Origin: Streptomyces sp. NBC_01471
GTDB taxonomy: Bacteria > Actinomycetota > Actinomycetes > Streptomycetales > Streptomycetaceae
Direction: 5' to 3'
Assembly: GCF_041438865.1 (NCBI RefSeq)
Contig: NZ_CP109450.1
Coordinates: forward strand, 3,272,501-3,336,500
Length of the DNA stretch: 64,000 nucleotides
In this document: in pieces, positions 1 through 6,476 of the stretch
Layout of the letters: the number at the start of each line of letters is the position of its first letter
How positions within the stretch are numbered: the stretch's first letter is position 1
The notes under the pieces: generated by a model
What the model saw: the letters and a program-made list of their open reading frames with translations, nothing else
Told to the model about the DNA's origin: nothing
The model's database searches: none
Made by a program: the position numbers and the translations under genes

Positions 1-196
1 TCAGCAAAAGCGCATGGGAATGACACGACTAGTCGTCGGTCGTTCGAATGGTTGGTGCGGAATGGCTGTCCGGGGACCGACCGGGGCCGGGGCTCACGTC
101 GGACAGCTCGGAGAACATTACGGAGCTGTCAACCCCGTGTCAAGCCGGTCCCTGGCCTCTCCCGCTTCCGGCAGCCCCGGAGCTACAGTGGGGGCC
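1..196. other. Upstream region of the trpS leader, no gene supported
   Basis: No reading frame here has a convincing start, ribosome site and family resemblance. The stretch holds a perfect 12-base palindrome at 25-36 (ACGACTAGTCGT) and a possible -10 hexamer TACAGT at 184-189, which would start transcription at or just before the leader-peptide ATG at 197. I see no good -35 box. The function of the palindrome is unknown. Confidence 0.4.
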
Positions 197-238
197 ATGA
201 TGACGCGTGCGTACACCCTTCGGTGGCGGGCCGCCTGA
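197..238 (+). CDS. trpS leader peptide (13 residues, one Trp codon)
   Basis: A 14-codon frame beginning with two ATG codons encodes MMTRAYTLRWRAA and contains a single tryptophan codon at 224-226. The Trp codon lies just ahead of the first pairing segment of the attenuator, so a ribosome stalled there for lack of charged tRNA-Trp would cover that segment. This is the expected sensor of ribosome-mediated attenuation, a mechanism reported for the auxiliary tryptophanyl-tRNA synthetase gene of Streptomyces coelicolor. There is only a weak GGGGG tract upstream, and the possible -10 at 184-189 would make the message almost leaderless. Translation itself is inferred. Confidence 0.75.
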   Translation: MMTRAYTLRWRAA

Positions 239-300
239 CGGCGGCCTGCATGTACGTATGCGTTCAACGGCCGCCTATCCGGCGGCCGTTCGTGTTTCTC
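229..300 (+). promoter_or_regulatory. Tryptophan attenuator: alternative hairpins and terminator ahead of trpS
   Basis: Four segments can pair alternately. Segment 1 (229-235, GGCCGCC) pairs with segment 2 (240-246, GGCGGCC). Segment 2 also pairs with segment 3 (269-275, GGCCGCC). Segment 3 lies in a perfect 10-base-pair stem, 266-275 with 281-290, with a 5-base loop, followed by the T-containing run CGTGTTTCT. The last stem is the terminator and the 2:3 pairing is the antiterminator. Stalling at the Trp codon (224-226) should mask segment 1 and favour read-through into trpS. All pairings are visible in the sequence; the regulatory outcome is inferred from the known mechanism. Confidence 0.85.
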
Positions 301-351
301 CCTCCAGGAGCCGGCTGTCGGTGACGGCGGTCCCTGTCGAGAGGTGGAGAA

Positions 352-1347
352 ATGACGCGGATCTTCAGTGGGGTCAAGCCGACCGGGCACCTGACGCTCG
401 GGAACTACCTGGGTGCCGTACGGCGGTGGGCCGAGGACGACCAGTACCGGGCCGAGGCGCTCTTCTGTGTGGTGGACCTGCACGCGCTGACCATGGAGCA
501 CGATCCTGCGCGGGTACGGAGACTGAGCCGGCAGGCGGCGACGCTGTTGCTGGCCGCCGGGCTCGACCCGGAGCGGTGCACCGTGTTCGTGCAGAGCCAT
601 GTCGACGAGCACGCCCGGCTCTCGTACCTGATGGAGTGCACCGCCACGGACGGCGAGATGCGGCGCATGATCCAGTACAAGGAGAAGAGCGCACAGGCGA
701 AAGCGTCCGGGGACGGTGTGCGGCTCTCCCTGCTCACCTATCCGGCGCTCATGGCCGCGGACATCCTGGCGTACTCGGCCGACGAGGTACCGGTGGGTGA
801 GGACCAGACCCAGCATGTCGAGCTGACCCGGGATCTGGCCGTGCGGTTCAACCAGCGGTACGGGCACACCTTTGTGGTTCCGAAGGCGACCGAGCCCGTG
901 GTGGCCGCGCGGGTCATGGACCTTCAGGACCCCACGTCGAAGATGGGGAAGTCGCACGCGTCGGGTGCGGGGATCGTCTATCTCCTGGACGAGCCCGGTG
1001 TGGTGCACAAGAAGGTCATGCGGGCCGTGACCGACAGCGGTCGGGAGGTCGTCCACGACCGGGCCGCGAGTCCCGGGGTCGCCAATCTCCTGGAGGTTCT
1101 CGGGGCCTGTACGGGACAGGAGCCCGGCGCGCTCGCCGGGACGTACACCTCGTACGGGGCGCTGAAGAAGGACGCGGCCGATGCGGTGGTGGAGTTGCTG
1201 CGGCCGGTCCAGGAGCGGCATGCGGCGCTGGTCGCCGATCCCGGTCATGTGGAGGAGGTCCTCAGGCGGGGCGCCGGGCGGGCACGGGCGATGGCCCGGC
1301 CCACGGTCGATGCCGCGTACCGGGCCGTCGGGCTGCTGGAGCCGTAG
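352..1347 (+). CDS. trpS: Tryptophanyl-tRNA synthetase (auxiliary, attenuator-controlled type)
   Basis: This class I aminoacyl-tRNA synthetase charges tRNA-Trp using tryptophan and ATP in the cytoplasm. The HIGH-type signature TGHLTLGN is at residues 11-18 and the KMSKS-type loop KMGKS at about 198-202; the 331-residue length is normal for bacterial TrpRS. The start follows a GAGGTGGAG ribosome site. The N-terminus reads IFSGVKPTG, with lysine where most bacterial enzymes have glutamine (IFSGIQPSG). I recall substitution near here being linked to the indolmycin-resistant TrpRS of Streptomyces, so this is probably the inducible, antibiotic-tolerant paralogue. That fits the attenuator upstream, which housekeeping trpS genes usually lack. 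A second trpS is expected elsewhere in the genome. Confidence 0.95.
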   Translation: MTRIFSGVKPTGHLTLGNYLGAVRRWAEDDQYRAEALFCVVDLHALTMEHDPARVRRLSRQAATLLLAAGLDPERCTVFVQSHVDEHARLSYLMECTATDGEMRRMIQYKEKSAQAKASGDGVRLSLLTYPALMAADILAYSADEVPVGEDQTQHVELTRDLAVRFNQRYGHTFVVPKATEPVVAARVMDLQDPTSKMGKSHASGAGIVYLLDEPGVVHKKVMRAVTDSGREVVHDRAASPGVANLLEVLGACTGQEPGALAGTYTSYGALKKDAADAVVELLRPVQERHAALVADPGHVEEVLRRGAGRARAMARPTVDAAYRAVGLLEP

Positions 1348-1374
1348 CGGCGGCCCGCCCGTGGGCGTGGTAGG

Positions 1375-2184
1375 TCAGCCGTTGCCGGAGGCCAGTTCGC
1401 GGCTGCGGTCGCGGGCTGCCTCCAGTGCGGCGATGAGAGCGGCCCGTACGCCGTGGCTCTCCAGCTCGCGGATCGCGTTGATCGTGGTGCCCGCAGGGCT
1501 GGTGACCGCCTCGCGCAGTTTCACCGGGTGTTCGCCGCTGTCCCTGAGCATCACGGCCGCGCCGATCGCCGCCTGCACGATCAGGTCGTGCGCCTGGGCG
1601 CGCGGCAGGCCGAGGAGGATGCCGGCGTCGGTCATCGCCTCGACCAGGTAGTAGAAGTACGCCGGGCCGGAGCCGGAGAGTGCGGTGGCCGCGTCCTGCT
1701 GGGTCTCCGGGACACGGAGGGTCTTGCCCACCCCGCCGAAGATCTCGTCGGCGTGGACCAGGTGCGCTTCCGTGGCGTGGCTGCCGGGCGAGATGACGGA
1801 CATCGCCTCGTCCACCAGGGCCGGGGTGTTCGTCATGACCCGGACGACCGGTGTGCCCGCCGCGAGGCGCTCCTCGAAGAAGGAGGTGGGGATACCGGCG
1901 GCGCCGCTGATGATCAGGCGGTCCGCGGGGACGTGGGGGGCCAGCTCGTCGAGGAGCGTGCCCATGTCCTGCGGCTTCACCGTGAGGATGAGGATGTCGG
2001 CGCGCTCGGCCGCATCCTGGTTGGTGACCGGTTCCACGCCGTAGCGGGTGCGGAGTTCCTCCGCCCGGTCGGGGCGGCGGGTGGTGACGAGGAGGTTGGC
2101 GGGGGGCCAGCCCGCGCGGAGCATTCCGCTCAGGAGGGCTTCGCCGATCTTGCCTGTGCCGAGGACTGCGACTGTCTGGGCCAT
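1375..2184 (-). CDS. proC: Pyrroline-5-carboxylate reductase
   Basis: It catalyses the last step of proline synthesis, NAD(P)H-dependent reduction of pyrroline-5-carboxylate, in the cytoplasm. The N-terminal Rossmann loop GTGKIGEA is at about residues 9-16, and the family signature region with SPAGTT lies near residue 230 in the all-helical dimerisation domain. The length of 269 residues is typical. The ATG at 2184 is preferred over the in-frame GTG at 2196 because the GAGG ribosome site at 2199-2202 suits the ATG and sits against the GTG. The gene converges on trpS with only 27 bases between them. Upstream lies a 200-base G-rich gap. Confidence 0.95.
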   Translation of the reverse strand: MAQTVAVLGTGKIGEALLSGMLRAGWPPANLLVTTRRPDRAEELRTRYGVEPVTNQDAAERADILILTVKPQDMGTLLDELAPHVPADRLIISGAAGIPTSFFEERLAAGTPVVRVMTNTPALVDEAMSVISPGSHATEAHLVHADEIFGGVGKTLRVPETQQDAATALSGSGPAYFYYLVEAMTDAGILLGLPRAQAHDLIVQAAIGAAVMLRDSGEHPVKLREAVTSPAGTTINAIRELESHGVRAALIAALEAARDRSRELASGNG

Positions 2185-2255
2185 GGCTTGGTTCACCTCG
2201 CCGGTCGGGGCTGTCTGTCGGGCCGCTGTTCTGCTCCCGGGGTCATCCTCGCATC

Positions 2256-2278
2256 GGGGTGGTGGGGGCGTGGGTGGG
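2256..2278 (+). other. G-quadruplex-capable tract upstream of proC
   Basis: Runs of 4, 5, 3 and 3 guanines (2256-2259, 2264-2268, 2272-2274, 2276-2278) with 1-4 base loops meet the canonical intramolecular G4 pattern. The tract lies about 70-95 bases upstream of the proC start, on the template strand for proC. G-rich runs are common in this composition, so function is unproven. Confidence 0.35.
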
Positions 2279-2397
2279 TGTCCGACGGGTGGTACGGGGT
2301 GGGTACGGGCGGGTGGCGCCCGGGGGCGGGTCTGTTCCCCTCCCCGCCCCTTCCCGTAACCGGGGGCTCCGGACCGTGGCCCCGTCCCGGATTCCGC

Positions 2398-3135
2398 TTA
2401 CGTCGTGCGGCGGCGCAGCGTTGCCGCGCCCAGGGTCAGGACCAGGAGCGCGCAGCCTCCGACGATCCCGGCGTCGCGTACGAAGGCGGTCGTCATGGCG
2501 TCGTGGTGCAGCACCTGGTTCATCGCGTCCACCGCGTACGACATCGGCAGCACGTTGGAGAGGCCCTCCAGGACGGGCTGCATCCGGCCTCGTGGGGTGA
2601 ACAGGCCGCAGAGCAGCAGCTGGGGGAAGATCACCGCCGGCATGAACTGGACAGCCTGGAACTCCGAGGCCGCGAACGCCGAGACGAACAGGCCGAGGGC
2701 GGTGCCCAGCAGGGCGTCGAGGAGCGCGACCAGGAGGAGGAGCCAGGGGGAGCCCGTGACGTTCAGGTCCAGGAGCCAGACCGAGAGGGCCGTGGCCAGG
2801 GCGGACTGGACGATCGCCAGGAGGCCGAAGGCCAGTGCGTACCCGGCGATGATGTCGGCCTTGCCGATGGGGAGGGACAGCAGACGTTCCAGGGTGCCCG
2901 AGGTGCGTTCGCGCAGGGTCGCGATCGAGGTCACCAGGAACATCGTGATCAGCGGGAAGACGCCCAGGAGTGACGCGCCGATCGAGTCGAACGTCTGGGG
3001 CGACGCGTCGAACACGTACCGCAGCAGCGTGATCATGACGGCGGGGATCAGTAGCAGGAGCGCGATCGTGCGCGGGTCGTGGCGCAGTTGGCGCAGGACC
3101 CGGTTGGTGGTGGCGAGGGTGTGGGTGAGGTTCAT
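2398..3135 (-). CDS. ABC-2 type transporter permease
   Basis: This 245-residue inner-membrane protein has about six hydrophobic segments in the ABC-2 (DrrB/NodJ-like) arrangement, including a conserved central stretch with RERTSGTLERLLSLP typical of these permeases. It should form the channel of an exporter driven by the ATPase encoded just upstream, with which it overlaps by four bases (ATGA at 3132-3135), implying translational coupling. The substrate cannot be predicted; related Streptomyces pairs export drugs, lipids or polysaccharides. The start is fixed by the overlap. The downstream side is a 200-base gap before proC. Confidence 0.88.
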   Translation of the reverse strand: MNLTHTLATTNRVLRQLRHDPRTIALLLLIPAVMITLLRYVFDASPQTFDSIGASLLGVFPLITMFLVTSIATLRERTSGTLERLLSLPIGKADIIAGYALAFGLLAIVQSALATALSVWLLDLNVTGSPWLLLLVALLDALLGTALGLFVSAFAASEFQAVQFMPAVIFPQLLLCGLFTPRGRMQPVLEGLSNVLPMSYAVDAMNQVLHHDAMTTAFVRDAGIVGGCALLVLTLGAATLRRRTT

Positions 3136-3995
3136 CGGGCCGTCTCCCGTGCCGCGTCCACCAGGTGGAGGAAGGCCGCCTCGACGGTCGGGGCCTGGGT
3201 GCGGGTGCGCAGTTCGTCCGGGGTGCCTTCGGCCAGGATCTCGCCCTCGCGCATGAGGAGGAGGCGGTGGCAGCGTTCCGCCTCGTCCATGACGTGGGAG
3301 GACACCAGCAGCGTGGTGCCGGCGTCGGCCAGGGTGTGGAACAGGGTCCACAGGTCTCTGCGCAGCACCGGGTCCAGTCCTACGGTCGGCTCGTCCAGGA
3401 CCAGGAGTTCCGGGGTGCCGAGCAGGGCCACGGCCAGCGACACGCGGCTGCGCTGTCCGCCGGAGAGGTTGCCCGCCAGGGCGGTCGCGTGCGCGGTCAG
3501 GCCGACCTGTTCGATGACGCGCGGGACGTTGGCGGGGGCGGCGAGGATCGAGGCGAAGTAGTCCAGGTTCTGGTGGACGGTGAGGTCGTCGTAGACGGAC
3601 GGTGCCTGGGTCACGTAGCCGATACGGCGGCGCAGCGGGGCGTCGCCCGCCGGGTGGTCCAGCACCGTGAGGGCACCGGTGACCTTGGCCTGGGTGCCGA
3701 CGACCGCCCGCATCAGGGTGGATTTCCCGCAGCCGGACGGGCCGAGCAGACCGGTGATCCGGCCGCGGGGGACGGTGAAGTCCAGGCCGCGCAGGACGGG
3801 TCGGGCGCCTCTGACCACGGACAGGTTCCGGGCCTGGATGGCTGCCGGGAGGGAGGCGCGGGTCTGTGCGGGCGGTTGGGGCTGTGCCGTCTGTTCGGTC
3901 TGTTCGGCTGGGGTCGCGCCCCTTCCGGATGCGGTGCCGTCGGAGCGGGCCGAAGGGCGGGGTGGTGGTGCCGTCGCGCGTTTCGTAAAATTCAT
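3132..3995 (-). CDS. ABC transporter ATP-binding protein
   Basis: This cytoplasmic ATPase subunit powers the ABC-2 permease encoded immediately downstream. After a proline-, threonine- and glutamine-rich N-terminal tail of about 50 residues, it shows Walker A GPSGCGKST (about 85-93), the signature LSGGQ, Walker B LLVLDEP and the switch histidine SSHVMDE, as in DrrA-type drug exporters. The length of 287 residues is slightly above family size because of the tail. The ATG at 3995 is chosen because it lies just below a recognisable promoter and within a perfect inverted repeat. The transcript would be leaderless or nearly so; an upstream in-frame start at 4118 would place that promoter inside the gene. 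Confidence 0.85.
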   Translation of the reverse strand: MNFTKRATAPPPRPSARSDGTASGRGATPAEQTEQTAQPQPPAQTRASLPAAIQARNLSVVRGARPVLRGLDFTVPRGRITGLLGPSGCGKSTLMRAVVGTQAKVTGALTVLDHPAGDAPLRRRIGYVTQAPSVYDDLTVHQNLDYFASILAAPANVPRVIEQVGLTAHATALAGNLSGGQRSRVSLAVALLGTPELLVLDEPTVGLDPVLRRDLWTLFHTLADAGTTLLVSSHVMDEAERCHRLLLMREGEILAEGTPDELRTRTQAPTVEAAFLHLVDAARETAR

Positions 3996-4034
3996 CACGC
4001 GATGAATAATTGTCCCGGCAGGCAGTTCCGTCAA
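3990..4034 (-). promoter_or_regulatory. Promoter with operator palindrome overlapping the ABC ATPase start
   Basis: On the minus strand a -35 TTGACG (4034-4029) is followed after 17 bases by -10 AATTAT (4011-4006). Transcription would begin near 4000, only a few bases from the ATG at 3995. A perfect 7-base inverted repeat with a 4-base centre, ATTCATC-N4-GATGAAT (3990-4007), covers the -10 edge, the predicted start point and the start codon. A repressor bound there would block both initiation and elongation. No regulator gene is adjacent, so the binding protein is unknown. Confidence 0.65.
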
Positions 4035-4077
4035 GGAAGGCCACCTGCCGGGTGCAGTGCCGCTGTCGCTGTCGCCG

Positions 4078-4830
4078 TCAGCGGATCGCCACGCAGAGGT
4101 CGACCGCGTACGCCTCACGGACCACGCCCTGCGGGAAGACGTCCGCGAGGACGGCGCGCTCCTGGGCGACGAACTCCGCTGTGGCCTCCTCCCCCGCGAC
4201 CAGGAAGACGGAGTGGCTGGCCAGATTGGCGAGGTGGGTGTCGGTGGAGACCTCGCGGGTCCAGTGGACCGTGCGGTCGGTGAAGTCCAGGCCGCCGGTC
4301 TCCAGCGTCCGCTGGGCCGTGCCGTGTGCGCCGAGCACGATGTCGGAGCCGCCGAAGAAGCTCCCGATCCTGGCCTGCTGCTCGGCGACCCACTCCACCT
4401 CCTGGTCCGAGACGTTCCACCAGAGGGCCAGCGCGCCGCCGGGGCGCAGGACGCGCATCGCCTCGGGCGCCGAACGGGCCGGGTCCGTCCAGTGCCAGGA
4501 CTGGGCGTACGTGATGAAGTCGGCCGACGCGTCGGCGAGCGGGAGGCTGTTCCCGTCGCCGCGTACGACCGGTACGCGGGGCAGTGTCCGGCGGAACTGT
4601 TCCGTCATGCCGTCGCCGGGCTCGACCGCGACGATCCGGGCGCCGCGCTCCTGGAGGAGGGCCGTGGCTATCCCGGTGCCCGCGCCGATGTCGGCGACCC
4701 GGGCACCGGCCAGCGGGCGCCCCGCGAGTTCTTCCACGGCGTCGAGAAGGGCGGACGGATAGGACGGGCGGTTCGCCGCGTAGGCGGCTGCGGCGGCGTT
4801 GAAGGAGTGGGCGCGTGAGGTGGTTGTCAT
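4078..4830 (-). CDS. SAM-dependent class I methyltransferase
   Basis: The 250-residue protein has the class I methyltransferase fold: the glycine-rich SAM loop VADIGAGTGIA near residues 44-54, an acidic residue ending the next strand (AVEPGDG), and a later LRPGGALALWW strand typical of the UbiE/type-11 family. It resembles trans-aconitate or small-molecule methyltransferases, but the acceptor cannot be named. The ATG at 4830 follows an AGGA ribosome site; a longer form from 4848 is possible. It lies upstream of the ABC exporter on the same strand, but that exporter has its own promoter, so joint function is not certain. Confidence 0.8.
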   Translation of the reverse strand: MTTTSRAHSFNAAAAAYAANRPSYPSALLDAVEELAGRPLAGARVADIGAGTGIATALLQERGARIVAVEPGDGMTEQFRRTLPRVPVVRGDGNSLPLADASADFITYAQSWHWTDPARSAPEAMRVLRPGGALALWWNVSDQEVEWVAEQQARIGSFFGGSDIVLGAHGTAQRTLETGGLDFTDRTVHWTREVSTDTHLANLASHSVFLVAGEEATAEFVAQERAVLADVFPQGVVREAYAVDLCVAIR

Positions 4831-4952
4831 ACCGGCAATCCTGCCCATGTCTCAGGCTTTTCGCCCTCCGTTCGGGGGTGTCCCAGGGGCGCCCCCCATA
4901 GCCATCGGCCGGTCGGCGGCGGACCGCAGCGCACCCCTGGCGGGTCGCGGCC

Positions 4953-5108
4953 GTGCCCGCGGCTCTGATGGCTGTCAGTTACCTCGTGGTGCGTCAACTG
5001 CTCGGATCGGAGCGCTTTTTCAGCAGTTCGGGGGACACCGTGTGGCGCGGGGTTGTCTTCGGTGGCGTGATGGGGCCGGTCGGAAGGTTCGGGGGACGGC
5101 GGGGGTGA
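4953..5108 (+). CDS. Possible small membrane protein (about 51 residues)
   Basis: In a 300-base gap with no larger gene, one frame from GTG 4953 (or ATG 4968) to TGA 5106-5108 reads like a membrane protein, with a hydrophobic run AALMAVSYLVVRQLLG followed by a short hinge and VVFGGVMG. The same residue style continues upstream of the start up to a stop at 4899, so it may be a decayed piece of a longer gene. There is no clear ribosome site, and its codon use is less GC-biased than the neighbours. I do not recognise it; it may be only chance. Confidence 0.25.
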   Translation: MPAALMAVSYLVVRQLLGSERFFSSSGDTVWRGVVFGGVMGPVGRFGGRRG

Positions 5109-5150
5109 CGGCGTGCTCCGCGGAGCGACCGGACGACAGACGTGCGCCGC

Positions 5151-5726
5151 TCAGCCGCGCCTGGGCCTCGGCTTCCTGCGGGCTGCCGGGTTTCCGGCGC
5201 GGGCGCCCCGGCGCTTCTCGTACGCCGCGGCCGCCGTCTCGTACTCGGTACGGCGCAGTTGCTCGCCGGGCGCCTCGGTGAGGGAGCGGATGAAGTACGC
5301 CAGGAGCGAGCCGATGAAGCCGATCGCCTTGAGGCTGCGCAGGGATTCCTCGCGGGCCGGGTCGGCGGGGCGGCGGCGGAAGCCGTCCCAGGTGCGGGCG
5401 AAGGCGACCGCGCTGCAGATGGCGAAGACGGCCACGAAGAGGAAGGACGCGAAGCTGCCGATGTCGGCGGTCTGCACGCCCTGGTAGGCGAGGCGCATCA
5501 CGAAGCAGGCGGCGACCGTCGTGACCAGGGCGCCGGCCGCGACCGCGGCGCGCCGCACCCCGTATCCGCTGTCGTGGCCGACCCAGGTCGTACCGAAGAA
5601 ACGGATGGTCTCGGGCTGCGGCCCGCCGGGCGTACGGTCCTTGCCGGCCCCGTCGGCCCTGCCGCCCGGGACGGCGGTCTTCGCGGTGCCGTCGCCGTTG
5701 TCGCCGTTCTCGCCGTTGTCGCTCAC
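5151..5726 (-). CDS. Conserved hypothetical membrane protein
   Basis: The 191-residue protein begins with a charged, glycine-rich tail (SDNGENGDNGDG), then shows at least three hydrophobic segments, roughly residues 60-80, 88-108 and 130-147, and ends in an arginine-rich cytoplasmic tail. The GTG at 5726 was chosen because in-frame sequence upstream runs into the secreted-protein gene in another frame. No enzyme motif is visible and I do not recognise the family beyond its being a typical actinomycete membrane protein of unknown function. It lies just downstream of the SapA-like gene on the same strand, 98 bases away. Confidence 0.75.
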   Translation of the reverse strand: MSDNGENGDNGDGTAKTAVPGGRADGAGKDRTPGGPQPETIRFFGTTWVGHDSGYGVRRAAVAAGALVTTVAACFVMRLAYQGVQTADIGSFASFLFVAVFAICSAVAFARTWDGFRRRPADPAREESLRSLKAIGFIGSLLAYFIRSLTEAPGEQLRRTEYETAAAAYEKRRGARAGNPAARRKPRPRRG

Positions 5727-5824
5727 GGGCCCGATTATCCCCCGCTGCCGGGTGGCGGACGGCCGCCGGGTTCCGCAGGTGGATTCCAGCGGGCGGATTT
5801 CAGCGGGCGCGCTGGTCGTGCGGT

Positions 5825-6364
5825 TCAGCCGCAGTGGGTCCACGGGCTGGTGTACGTGTACGTGCCGACACCGGCCTCGATCATGCCGCCCCACCGCACG
5901 CAGGAGTGGGCGGCCTTGAGCCGCACCGGGCCCGCGTACGAGGAGAACGCGCCCTGGTTCCTGGCCTGGCCCTTGCCGTCGTCCTGGACGTCGATCCAGG
6001 CCCCGGTGGTCAGGGTCGTGCCCGCGGTGGCGCGGCTGTGGTCGGTGACGACGCAGTTGTAGCCGGTCGCCGCGTTGTAGAGGAGGTGGACGCGGGCGAA
6101 TTCGACCCGCCCGTTGGTGAAGGTGTGGGAGTCGATCTCCCGGTAGCCGGAGCCGCAGATGCCCGCCGGTGTGGCGGCCGCGGACGCAGCGGGCGCCGCT
6201 GCCGGTGTCGCAGCCGGTGCCGGTGTGGCGGTCGGTGCCGGTGTGGCGGTCGGTTCCGGTGTGGCGGTCGGTGCCGGTGTGGCGGTCGCCGGGACGACGC
6301 CGATCGCCGCGAAGGCCGCGACGGCTGCCGCGACGACGGCCGGCCGCTGGATGAACTGACGCAT
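5825..6364 (-). CDS. Secreted SapA-like (spore-associated protein A) family protein
   Basis: A signal peptide is clear: MRQFIQRP followed by an alanine/valine core and cleavage near ATATPA at about residue 30. Then comes a threonine/proline/alanine repeat linker (about 30-65) encoded by tandem 18-base repeats. The C-terminal domain of about 110 residues starts GICGSGY, has four cysteines likely forming two disulfides, and contains YAGPVRL and CVRWGG stretches that resemble SapA, a protein found on Streptomyces spores. It is exported and probably located on the cell or spore surface. The length is 179 residues. No catalytic residues are apparent. The start follows the signal-peptide pattern. 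Confidence 0.75.
   Translation of the reverse strand: MRQFIQRPAVVAAAVAAFAAIGVVPATATPAPTATPEPTATPAPTATPAPAATPAAAPAASAAATPAGICGSGYREIDSHTFTNGRVEFARVHLLYNAATGYNCVVTDHSRATAGTTLTTGAWIDVQDDGKGQARNQGAFSSYAGPVRLKAAHSCVRWGGMIEAGVGTYTYTSPWTHCG
6222..6290 (-). repeat. 18-base tandem repeat encoding a Thr-Pro-Ala linker
   Basis: About four copies of an 18-base unit (GGTGTGGCGGTCGGTGCC on the plus strand) lie end to end at 6222, 6240, 6258 and 6276, the second with one change and the last partial. The period is a multiple of three, so copy-number change would lengthen or shorten the linker of the secreted protein without a frameshift. Confidence 0.85.
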
Positions 6365-6409
6365 GGTGCCCCCAGATGTGACCATGGCAGGAAGGGGGCA
6401 GCGTAACGC

Positions 6410-6456
6410 ACCGGCCCGGACACACACAGTGAGGAAAGGTGTGGGTCCGGGCCGGT
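6410..6456 (-). terminator. Hairpin downstream of ilvD
   Basis: The arms ACCGGCCCGGAC (6410-6421) and GTCCGGGCCGGT (6445-6456) are perfectly complementary, and the stem continues inward with CACAC/GTGTG after one mismatch. It lies between the end of ilvD (6477) and the SapA-like gene. There is no strong T-run, as is usual for Streptomyces terminators. Confidence 0.6.
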
Positions 6457-6476
6457 CGGGCGCGTGGGTGCGGGGG

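Noticed and set aside
2398..4044. 548-residue fused frame covering the ABC permease and the ATPase region
   Set aside because: The N-terminal half is a shifted frame of the ATPase gene. The true layout is two genes with an ATGA overlap.
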